From NCBI RefSeq assembly GCF_014145675.1, contig NZ_JACGZW010000007.1:248001-312000 (forward strand): a stretch of DNA of 64,000 nucleotides. Direction: 5' to 3'. Made by a program: the position numbers and the translations under genes. How positions within the stretch are numbered: position 1 is the stretch's first letter; each line of letters opens with the position of its first letter. The notes beneath the pieces were generated by a model. The model saw only the letters and a program-made list of their open reading frames with translations, was not told the DNA's origin and ran no database searches. This stretch comes from Amycolatopsis dendrobii. Its GTDB lineage: Bacteria; Actinomycetota; Actinomycetes; Mycobacteriales; Pseudonocardiaceae. Below are positions 57,146-64,000 of the stretch, piece after piece.

Positions 57146-58328
57146 TCTGAATTGGTGCCACCGCAGCCGCGGGCAGCCTTGGTCCCAGCCTGCCGAGCCC
57201 GAGCGCGGCGAGGCAAGCGCAACCCCCGACCAGGACCCAGGGTAACCACGCCGCCACGGAAAACAACGACACGATCGCTGGAGCCAGCACCTGAGCCACA
57301 GTGAACGCGTATTGGAACGCGGCGAGGTAACGGCCCTTCGCTTCGGGTGGCGCGGCGGCCTCGGCGAGCGCGCCGGAGCGCGGGCCGAACACCAGGTCAC
57401 CGGCGGCGAACACGAGCGTCGCGGCCAGCAGGTACGGCACCTGCCAGCTGCGCGGAACCAGCAGCACGCCGACGCTCGTCAGGCACCACGCGGCGAACAG
57501 CGCGGACCCGGCGCGCATCGCGTTGATCCGGCTGAGGCCGCGGGTGAGCCGAAGCGCGATCGTGCCGCCGGCACTGGTCAGCACTGTGAGCAGGAACAAG
57601 ATCGCACCGGGCAGCCAGGTCGGCGCGTGCAGCCGGTCGAGCACGAACACCGGGGTGCCGATGAGGAAGAAGTCGAGCGAGAGCCCGAACAGGCCGCTCA
57701 ACAGGATCAGAGTCAGGTACGGGCGGTCCCGCCACACGCCGCTTCGCACGCGTGCCACGGGCGCGAACCGGCGGCCGGGAGGGATGAACACCGCGACGAG
57801 GCCTGCCGCGGCGAGAAAAGTCAGCACGTCCACGACGAGCGCGACGCTGTAACCGCTGTCGCCGAACCAGGTGAGCAGTGCCGACGACATCAGCCCGCCG
57901 AGCCCGAATCCGCCCGCGCGCACCATTCCGACCTCGGCGAACGGCCGGTCCTTCGGCACGTCCCCGGCGACTTCGGAGACGAGCGCGAACAGGCAGCTGT
58001 AGAACAATTGTTGCCCGGCACCAAGAAGGATGGCAGCCACCACAACGCCGCTGATGTCGTGTGCGAACAAATACGCGCTGATTCCGGCAGCCTGCAACAG
58101 TTGCGCCGCGAGAACTCCGGCTCTCGGCCCGGCGCGATCCACCAGCCGCCCGGCGAGCGGCGGCATGAGAAGCCCCGCTGTGGTCCCCACCGTGACCGCC
58201 GTGCCCGCTTCGACGAGCGGGATTCCGATCACCCGCGTCACGTAAAGCAGTGCGAGCGGAAGGAAAAGTCCGGAACCGAAGTTGTCGATTCCCATAGCCA
58301 GCAACATCGCGACCCTGCTTCGCGTCAC
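57141..58328 (-). CDS. MFS transporter, 12 TM
   Basis: Major-facilitator protein of 395 residues with about 12 helices. The N-terminus is VAMLLAMGIDNFGSGLFLPL; motif A-like GLLMPPLAGRLVDRAGPRAG is near 55, and GPRSGALAEAAAPPEAKGRY near 315 is the second-half equivalent. It resembles drug or metabolite exporters of the MMR/MdtH-like kind; the substrate is unknown. I start at GTG 58328 because TAGCGT ends 7 bases upstream. The last codons overlap the HAIR site of clpB. Confidence 0.85.
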   Translation of the reverse strand: MTRSRVAMLLAMGIDNFGSGLFLPLALLYVTRVIGIPLVEAGTAVTVGTTAGLLMPPLAGRLVDRAGPRAGVLAAQLLQAAGISAYLFAHDISGVVVAAILLGAGQQLFYSCLFALVSEVAGDVPKDRPFAEVGMVRAGGFGLGGLMSSALLTWFGDSGYSVALVVDVLTFLAAAGLVAVFIPPGRRFAPVARVRSGVWRDRPYLTLILLSGLFGLSLDFFLIGTPVFVLDRLHAPTWLPGAILFLLTVLTSAGGTIALRLTRGLSRINAMRAGSALFAAWCLTSVGVLLVPRSWQVPYLLAATLVFAAGDLVFGPRSGALAEAAAPPEAKGRYLAAFQYAFTVAQVLAPAIVSLFSVAAWLPWVLVGGCACLAALGLGRLGPRLPAAAVAPIQS

Positions 58329-58415
58329 ATATTCGACGCTACCTCCGGGGAAGGGGGACGAGGCAGGGCCGGGAGGGCGCATCGCTCGGCGGCAAATGCC
58401 ACTCCCAGTAGAAAG

Positions 58416-58461
58416 CTCGTGAGTGTCCGCCGCGGCGTGCACCGCGGCAAACACTCACGAG
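58416..58461. repeat. CTCGTGAGTGT inverted-repeat hairpin, copy 2
   Basis: CTCGTGAGTGT (58416-58426) and ACACTCACGAG (58451-58461), with an inner GCCGCGG/CCGCGGC stem (58429-58435, 58442-58448). It lies 5 bases after the stop of the exporter gene on its left-reading strand. The outer arms are identical to copy 1 at 39017-39062 while the inner stems differ. Confidence 0.85.
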
Positions 58462-58466
58462 CCCCT

Positions 58467-60614
58467 TTAGTCGACGCTGAGTGTTCCTTGGTGCCTAACG
58501 AACTCTCGTTCCATGGCTTCGCTCAACTCGACATCATGTTGTGCGGCCGCACCATCGCCGACCGTCATCGGTTCGGCGTGCGGCGTGTATCCGTGTGCCG
58601 ACACAGTGAGCGTGTACGCGCCCGGCTCGATCCCCGTGAAGCGGTACGCGCCGTCGCCACCCGCGATGTGCGTTGCGGTGACAGTGCCCAAGCGGTCGGT
58701 GAGAGTCAGCACCGCGCCTGCGACGGCGGCATGGCGACCGGCCACGCGTACGCGACCCGAGATAGCGCCCTGGCTGTCCAACAGCAAGTCGTGCCAACGC
58801 GCGTTGCCGTTAAGCCGCACAGTGGACACCGCGGGCCGCGTCGAACCAGCTGTCGCGAGAAGGACGTGCTCGCCCACAGTGTTCGCCGACAGCTCGTACG
58901 CGCCAGTACGTCCCGTACGCCCGACGTCGACCTGACGCCCCGACATGTCGGTGAGCGTAAGCACGGCACCGGACACTGGACGGCCGCCCGCGTCGAGAAC
59001 CCGCCCGCGCAGCACGGAGGTCATCTCGACCGGAGCTTCGACCACAGACACCGCCTCGACCGAGACAGCAGCCGCGGCCGGTGCGGGCGCGTCCGCGTCG
59101 AGCGTCCGGCGCAGCGGCACCTCCTTGATGAACAGCACCGCGAGGAAGGTGACCACCGCGATGCAGCCCGCTACGAAGAACACCGTGCCGGTCGCGTCGC
59201 CGAAGGCCCCGCGCACCACCGGCTGCAGCGCCGGCGGGAGCGACGAGATGGCGAACGTGCCGCCACCGCCGGAAACCGCACCACCACTGTGAATACCCAT
59301 GTGCGACAGCGAGTTCGCGATGTTCGTCGCCACCCGGGCGGCGAGCACCGCACCGAGCGCGGAGACGCCCGCCGCGCCGCCGAGCGATCGGAAGAAGGTG
59401 ACGACCGAGGACGACGAGCCGATGTCCTTCATCGCGACCGTGTTTTGGACTACCAAAACCAGGTTCTGCATCAGGAAGCCCAGCCCGAGGCCGACCAGCG
59501 CGAGGTAACCGCCCATCAGCGTCAGGTTCGTCGCGTGGTCCACCGTCGAGAGCAGGAACAGCCCGGCCAGCAGCGAAATCCCGCCCGCGACCATGAACGG
59601 CTTGGTGCGCCCGGTCCGGGAAATGACCTGCCCCGCACCAGTCGAAGCGACGGCCAGCCCCAGCACCATCGGCAGCGTCATCAGGCCGGCGTGCGTCGGC
59701 GAGAAACCGCGCGCGATTTGGTAGTACTGCCCGAGGAACACCGAACCGCCGAACATCGCGGTGCCGACCGCCAGCGAGGCGAGCACCGACAGCGTGAAGG
59801 TGCGGTTGCGGAAGAGCCGCAGCGGAACCACCGGCTCCGCGACCCGGGATTCGACGAGAACCGCCAGCGCCAGCGCGACGATCGCACCGCCGACGTACGC
59901 GGCGCTCGACCACGAAACCCAGCCGAAGCTGCCGCCCGCCAGCGAAACCCAGATCAGCAGCAGCGCGACACCGCCGACCAGCAGGGTCGCGCCCAGCCAG
60001 TCGATGCGCACCTTGCGCTTGAGCACCGGCAGCTTCAGCGTCCGGCCGAGCACGATGAACGCGACGACGGCCAGCGGTACGCACACCCAGAAGCACCAGC
60101 GCCAGCCGAGCGGCGAGTCGACGATCAGCCCGCCGATCAACGGGCCGGAAACGGTCGCGACGGCGAACACCGCGCCGGTGTAACCGGTGTAGCGGCCGCG
60201 GTCGCGCGGCGCGATCATCGCCGCGATGACGACCTGGATCAGCGCCTGCAGCCCGCCGAGCCCGATGCCCTGCAGTGCACGGTAGGCGATGAGTTCGGGC
60301 ATCGACTGCGCGATCCCGCCCAGTGCCGAACCGACGGTGAAGACGACGATCGCGATTTGGTACAGCAGTTTCTTGCTGAACAGATCGGAGAGTTTGCCCC
60401 AGATCGGGGTGGTCGCGGTCGACGTCAGCAGCGTCGCGGTGACAACCCAGGTGTACTCGCTCTGCGAACCGTGCAGGTCGGCGAGGATCGTCGGCAGCGC
60501 GTTGGACACGATGGTCGACGACAGCAACGCCACGAGCAGGGCCAGCAAGAGACCGGTGAAGGCCTTGAGGATTTCCCGGTGCGTCATCGGCTGCCCGGAT
60601 GCGGTGGTTTCCAC
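58467..60614 (-). CDS. DHA2 MFS exporter with two C-terminal carboxypeptidase-regulatory-like repeats
   Basis: Second exporter of this unusual design, 715 residues. Residues about 15-520 are a 14-TM EmrB/QacA-type antiporter: LSSTIVSNALPTILADLHGS, WGKLSDLFSKKLLYQIAIVV (motif A, degenerate), GPLIGGLIVDSPLGWRWCFW (motif C). The tail has two beta-sandwich repeats at about 540-620 (GAVLTLTDMSGRQVDVGRTG) and 622-700 (GAVLTLTDRLGTVTATHIAG; PGAYTLTVSAHGYTPHAEPM), one fewer than the copy at 24843, and no yceI follows. The start is GTG 60614, or ATG 60587 (THREILKAF). It is co-transcribed with the marR gene 11 bases before it. Confidence 0.9.
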   Translation of the reverse strand: METTASGQPMTHREILKAFTGLLLALLVALLSSTIVSNALPTILADLHGSQSEYTWVVTATLLTSTATTPIWGKLSDLFSKKLLYQIAIVVFTVGSALGGIAQSMPELIAYRALQGIGLGGLQALIQVVIAAMIAPRDRGRYTGYTGAVFAVATVSGPLIGGLIVDSPLGWRWCFWVCVPLAVVAFIVLGRTLKLPVLKRKVRIDWLGATLLVGGVALLLIWVSLAGGSFGWVSWSSAAYVGGAIVALALAVLVESRVAEPVVPLRLFRNRTFTLSVLASLAVGTAMFGGSVFLGQYYQIARGFSPTHAGLMTLPMVLGLAVASTGAGQVISRTGRTKPFMVAGGISLLAGLFLLSTVDHATNLTLMGGYLALVGLGLGFLMQNLVLVVQNTVAMKDIGSSSSVVTFFRSLGGAAGVSALGAVLAARVATNIANSLSHMGIHSGGAVSGGGGTFAISSLPPALQPVVRGAFGDATGTVFFVAGCIAVVTFLAVLFIKEVPLRRTLDADAPAPAAAAVSVEAVSVVEAPVEMTSVLRGRVLDAGGRPVSGAVLTLTDMSGRQVDVGRTGRTGAYELSANTVGEHVLLATAGSTRPAVSTVRLNGNARWHDLLLDSQGAISGRVRVAGRHAAVAGAVLTLTDRLGTVTATHIAGGDGAYRFTGIEPGAYTLTVSAHGYTPHAEPMTVGDGAAAQHDVELSEAMEREFVRHQGTLSVD

Positions 60615-60625
60615 TATTCGCTACT

Positions 60626-61111
60626 TCACTTTCCCGACTGCGGCGCGCCGGCGCAGTACCCGGACGGGCCGAGCGTCGCGCGCAGACCTTCGTTCAATTC
60701 GGCGAGCTGCGACGTGAGGCCGGAGATCCGGTCCTCGTCCCAGCCGCCCAGTGCTGTCTCGAAGAATTCGAGGTACTGCTTGCGCCACAGTTCGAGCCGG
60801 GCGAGACCCTCCTCGGACACGCTGATCAGCGACGCGCGCCCGTCCTCGGGGGCGGGGCGGCGCTCGATCAGCCCGGCGGCCTGCAACTGGGCGATCTGCC
60901 TGCTGATCACCGACAGGTCGACAAGCCTGCGCTTGGCGACCTCGGACGGACGGGCCTCGCCGTGCTTGGCGAGGTCGGACAGCAGCATCGCCGAGGCCGG
61001 GTGCAGCCCTGGCTCGTTCTGCCACGCCTGCATGATCCACAGGTGCTGGAGCTGGGCGGACGCCTTCAGCTCCCGCAGCAGTTCGAGCCGCACGTCGTCA
61101 GCTGGGCTCAT
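60626..61111 (-). CDS. MarR-family regulator of the second exporter
   Basis: Winged-helix regulator of 161 residues: LHPASAMLLSDLAKHGEARP, SEVAKRRLVDLSVISRQIAQ (recognition helix), LQAAGLIERRPAPEDGRASL and ISVSEEGLARL (wing). It is paralogous to the MarR at 24319. GGGAGGAACG precedes ATG 61111. A CTTGTA-TTC-TACAAG dyad 29 bases upstream is the likely autoregulatory operator. Confidence 0.9.
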   Translation of the reverse strand: MSPADDVRLELLRELKASAQLQHLWIMQAWQNEPGLHPASAMLLSDLAKHGEARPSEVAKRRLVDLSVISRQIAQLQAAGLIERRPAPEDGRASLISVSEEGLARLELWRKQYLEFFETALGGWDEDRISGLTSQLAELNEGLRATLGPSGYCAGAPQSGK

Positions 61112-61139
61112 CGTTCCTCCCGGGCCTGGTGCCCACTTG

Positions 61140-61154
61140 CTTGTATTCTACAAG
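61140..61154. promoter_or_regulatory. MarR-type operator before the second marR-exporter pair
   Basis: A perfect CTTGTA-TTC-TACAAG dyad, 29 bases upstream of the marR start; further out GTTGC...CAAC provides a looser dyad. The remaining gap to the next gene, 61112-61438, holds nothing else that I can identify. Confidence 0.7.
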
Positions 61155-61438
61155 TTTAGCTGCCAAAGGTTGCGTAGGACAACTATCTAATCGGTGAGCT
61201 GCCCCACGTCCCGACCGGCCGGTAACCCGACCGGAGCAACGATGCGGGCATTCCGCCTCAGTGCGGCTACTCTGCGGACCAGACGCCCCGCGATGCCGAC
61301 GCGGCGAGCACGTCGTGGACAACGAGGAGCAGGAGTGGCGAATTCCCCCGCGCGACGGCGCGAGCCGAATCCGACAACCTCGGCCGCCCTGCTCTCGTGA
61401 CTCCTCCTTCCCAGCCCCCCGGCCTCCGGTCCCGACCC

Positions 61439-62635
61439 ATGAACGACGACAGCCCGATGACAGCCGATTCGATCAGCCCGCTCCCGCGGACCTCAGCCGC
61501 GCCCCGGCAGGCGCCCGCTGCCGTCGTCGCGATGGTGCAGCTCATCCGCGACACCTGGGCCAAATCGGAGCCGTACGCGCCGGAGATCTCCCAGTTCTTC
61601 TACGGGATGCTCTTCACTCTCGCGCCCGCCACGCGCGATTTCTTCCCGATCAACATGGAAGTGCAGGGCGGGCGCATCATCCGCGCGCTGGCCCGTGTCG
61701 TGCAGATGGTGGACCGGCCGGACGACCTGCTGCCGTTCCTGCGCCAGCTCGGCCGCGACCACCGCAAGTTCGGCGTCGCCCCCAAACATTACGAGGCCGT
61801 CGGCACCGCGTTGCTGGCCGCGCTGAAAAACCACCTCGGCCCGGAGTGGACGCCGGAGGTCGAGCGCGCGTGGGCGGAGGCGTTCACCATCGTCGCGCGC
61901 GCGATGCAGGAGGCCGCGGCGGCGGACGAGAACCCGGCGTCGTGGTCGGCCACCGTGGTCGAGCACCGGCGGCTCACCTGGGATCTCGCGCTGGTGCGGG
62001 TGATCCCGGACCAGCCGGTGCCGTATTCGCCGGGCCAGTACATGAGCGTCGAGGTGCCGCAGCGGCCGCGGTTGTGGCGGTATCTGTCGCCGGCGAACGC
62101 GCCGCGCGAGGACGGCGGCATCGAGTTCCACGTGCGCGCGGTCGACGGCGGCTGGGTGTCGCGGGCGATCGTGAGCCACACGCAGGCGGGCGACGTCTGG
62201 CGGCTCGGCCCGCCGCTGGGCCGGATGACCGTCAACCGCGAACAGTCGCGCGGCGTGCTGATGGTCGCGGGCGGCACCGGGGTCGCACCGCTGCGGGCGA
62301 TCCTCGACCATCTCGCACTGTGGGGCGAGAACCCGAAGACCAGGCTGTTCTACGGCGGCCCGACTCGCGAAGATCTCTACGACCTCGAAGAACTGCGCGC
62401 GCTCGCCGCGACCAACCCGTGGCTCACCATCACCCCGGTCGTCGAACGCGGCGACCATCTGCCCGGGTGCGAACACGGCACGCTCGCCGAGGCGGTCACG
62501 CGGTACGGCGCGTGGCCGGACCACGACATCCTGGTGTCCGGGTCGCCCGCGATGATCCGCGCGACGGTGTCGCGGATGCTCGTCGCGGGCAGCGCGCTGG
62601 ACCAGATCCAATACGACCCGTTCACCGCGGACTGA
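61439..62635 (+). CDS. Flavohemoprotein (globin plus FAD/NAD reductase)
   Basis: Predicted nitric-oxide dioxygenase-like protein of 398 residues. The globin domain is at 30-165 (VQLIRDTWAKSEPYAPEISQ, FFYGMLFTLAPATRDFFPIN; LGRDHRKFGVAPKHY with the likely proximal His). The reductase follows: YSPGQYMSVEV, LWRYLSPANAP in place of the usual RxYS, GVLMVAGGTGVAPLRAILDH near 280, and ILVSGSPAMIRATV near 370. The canonical Phe-Gly-Thr end is absent. The start is uncertain: GTG 61397, ATG 61439 and ATG 61457 are in frame with no clear ribosome site. It is 4 bases before the dienelactone hydrolase gene. Confidence 0.88.
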   Translation: MNDDSPMTADSISPLPRTSAAPRQAPAAVVAMVQLIRDTWAKSEPYAPEISQFFYGMLFTLAPATRDFFPINMEVQGGRIIRALARVVQMVDRPDDLLPFLRQLGRDHRKFGVAPKHYEAVGTALLAALKNHLGPEWTPEVERAWAEAFTIVARAMQEAAAADENPASWSATVVEHRRLTWDLALVRVIPDQPVPYSPGQYMSVEVPQRPRLWRYLSPANAPREDGGIEFHVRAVDGGWVSRAIVSHTQAGDVWRLGPPLGRMTVNREQSRGVLMVAGGTGVAPLRAILDHLALWGENPKTRLFYGGPTREDLYDLEELRALAATNPWLTITPVVERGDHLPGCEHGTLAEAVTRYGAWPDHDILVSGSPAMIRATVSRMLVAGSALDQIQYDPFTAD

Positions 62636-62639
62636 GGCC

Positions 62640-63347
62640 ATGGACATTCGGATTCCAGCAGCAGACGGAGAAATCGACGGCTACCTGGCGGTGCCGTCCG
62701 GCGACGGCCCGTTCCCGGCGGTGGTGCTGATCCACGACGTGTTCGGGCTGAACCAGGACGCGCGCGAGATCACCGACCGGTACGCCGCGGCGGGTTATCT
62801 CGCGCTGAGCCCCGATCTGTACTCGCGCGGCGGCATGATCCGGTGCGTGAAGCGGACGTTCCAGGACCTGTTCGCTCGCGAAGGCCGGGCGTTCGCGGAC
62901 ATCGAGGCGGCGCGGGCGCTCGTCGCCGGACGGGACGACGCGACCGGCAAGGTCGGCGTCGTCGGGTTCTGCATGGGCGGCGGATTCGCGTTGGCGGCCG
63001 CCTCGCGGGACTTCGACGCTTCCGCACCGTACTACGGGCAACTGCCGAAGGATCTGTCCGCTTTGGACGGTGCGTGCCCGATCGTCGGCAGCTTCGGCGG
63101 CAAGGACTTCTCCCTGCGCGGCGCGGCGGCCAAGCTCGAAGCCGCGCTCACCGAACGCGGAATCCCGCACGACGTCAAGGAATACCCGGACGCCGGGCAC
63201 GGCTTCGCGAATCACTACCGGCCCGCGCCGCTGGCCGCACTCGCGAAGGTCACCGGGATGGGCTATCACGAGCCGTCGGATTCAGACGCCTGGCGACGCG
63301 TCATCGCGTTCTTCGAGGAGCACCTTCAGCCCAGCGTGCTCAAGTAA
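62640..63347 (+). CDS. Dienelactone hydrolase family protein
   Basis: Alpha/beta-hydrolase of 235 residues. The nucleophile Cys is in VVGFCMGGGFALAAASR near 107, and the other catalytic residues are in SFGGKDFSLRG (Asp) and EYPDAGHGFANHY (His). The N-terminus IRIPAADGEIDGYLAVPSGD is typical. It hydrolyses a lactone or ester, such as dienelactone in chloroaromatic breakdown, or an unrelated one. It starts 4 bases after the flavohemoprotein stop, indicating an operon. The 3' end overlaps the convergent membrane-protein gene by 22 bases. Confidence 0.9.
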   Translation: MDIRIPAADGEIDGYLAVPSGDGPFPAVVLIHDVFGLNQDAREITDRYAAAGYLALSPDLYSRGGMIRCVKRTFQDLFAREGRAFADIEAARALVAGRDDATGKVGVVGFCMGGGFALAAASRDFDASAPYYGQLPKDLSALDGACPIVGSFGGKDFSLRGAAAKLEAALTERGIPHDVKEYPDAGHGFANHYRPAPLAALAKVTGMGYHEPSDSDAWRRVIAFFEEHLQPSVLK

Positions 63348-64000
63348 CCGAGCGCCCCGACGGCGACCGCGCCAAGGCTAGCGAGGCCGAACGTGCGTCG
63401 GCCCGGCCGTTCGGCTTCTTTCAGCAGTTGAAGGCCAGCGGGGATGAGCGCCACGCACAGCCCGGCCGCGGCGACGATCGACCACGCCGTCGTTCCTTTG
63501 AGGACACCGAGCGGCATGACCGTCGCCGCGGCGAGCGCTGCTGCGCGCACCCGACCGAGTACCCCGGCGCGGTAGGCCGCGAAAGCCAGCAGCGGCCAGC
63601 CGAACATGATCGTGAACGACAAGAAGCTGAACAAGTGCAGGTCGCCGTAGGCGTCCGCGACGAACTCGGTCGCGTAGCCCGCTCCGCGATGCCGGGCGAG
63701 ATCCGTTGCGGCCTGGTCGAATCCGGCATGGAAGACCCGCTCCACCAGACCGATCAGCACAAGAGCGCCGGACCACGCCGCCCAGCGCGGCTTCTCGATC
63801 GCGATCTGGCGGACCACTGTGGACACTGCGAAGAGAAGAACCACCTGACCCGGCGACGAAACAGGTGGCGGCCGCGGTCATCTGGGCCGGATGCCGAACC
63901 GAAGCGGCGAGCTGGTGCGGGAAGAAGAACGGATACGGCAGGCGCAGCAGCACGCCGGCGAGCACGAGCACCGGGCCGAGAACGAGCGCCGCTCCGCCGA
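63326..64000 (-). pseudogene. Frameshifted multi-pass membrane protein (5' end beyond window)
   Basis: From the right edge the minus strand reads in one frame GPVLVLAGVLLRLPYPFFFP, HQLAASVRHPAQMTAAATCF, VAG, then loses membrane character. In the next frame from about 63844 the sense resumes as VVLLFAVSTVVRQIAIEKPR and continues to 63326 with about five helices (SFLSFTIMFGWPLLAFAAYR). Dropping one T (base 63848 on the plus strand) would join them as CFVAGQVVLLFAV. So this is one gene with a one-base insertion, or a sequencing error. The function is unknown. Its 3' end overlaps the dienelactone hydrolase gene. Confidence 0.6.

Noticed and set aside
57312-61190. 1292-codon open frame on the plus strand
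   Set aside because: It lies antisense to the MFS and MarR/exporter genes and is His/Arg/Glu-rich, as expected of a GC-driven shadow frame with no domains.

Overview
This is a GC-rich, gene-dense chromosomal window with GC-biased third codon positions. It fits an actinobacterium of the Pseudonocardiales, and Amycolatopsis-like is my best guess. That rests on an EmbA/B/C-type arabinofuranosyltransferase (arabinogalactan wall), several F420/PPOX-type and LLM enzymes, a SigE-type and an ECF sigma factor, a DasR-like dre site before nagA, a HspR-type HAIR site before clpB, and many leaderless TANNNT promoters. I see no rRNA, tRNA, CRISPR array, integrase or insertion sequence, so this looks like ordinary chromosome rather than an island.

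Layout. 1-2.9 kb: two divergent Tat-exported glycoside hydrolases (the first cut by the window edge), then a VapB-type antitoxin beside a wrecked vapC. 2.9-9.9 kb: MBL hydrolase, class II fructose-bisphosphate aldolase, LLM and aldo/keto reductases, an SDR/PPOX pair, and an MDR reductase divergent from an XRE regulator. 9.97-13.3 kb: a three-gene operon (Baeyer-Villiger-like monooxygenase, PF10118 metal-dependent hydrolase, PDR/VanB reductase) behind a perfect palindrome. 13.3-19.1 kb: YciI, SigE-like sigma factor, nagA, a one-TM protein, DedA, a GlcD-like FAD oxidase and a methyltransferase. 19.2-23.1 kb: two enzyme or transporter genes each divergent from a TetR regulator, with clear operators. 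23.1-23.6 kb: an 84-bp tandem repeat array. 24.3-28.3 kb: MarR - 14-TM exporter with three C-terminal beta-sandwich repeats - YceI protein carrying the same repeat; a second MarR/exporter pair of this kind lies at 58.5-61.1 kb.

29.1-37.5 kb: a seven-gene sugar operon (FrcB/C/A-like ABC importer, PfkB kinase, FrcK-like kinase, unknown protein, SDR), divergent from a LacI regulator across a perfect 24-bp palindrome, followed by a second LacI-like protein that has lost its DNA-binding domain. 37.5-48.1 kb: GH76 with a hexapeptide-repeat N-terminus, TrmH-type methylase, DUF2784, an ECF sigma / zinc anti-sigma-Asp23 / Asp23 operon, pyrE, a MacB-like ABC pair, an SDR and a repetitive secreted protein. 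48.3-54.4 kb: arabinosyltransferase, GH105 and two unknown proteins. 54.4-64 kb: clpB, an MFS transporter, the second MarR/exporter pair, a flavohemoprotein-dienelactone hydrolase pair, and a membrane protein that runs off the end and appears frameshifted.

The candidate for an undescribed system is the exporter module with repeated beta-sandwich domains shared between transporter and YceI protein. Its parts are read from sequence; the proposed joint function is inference.
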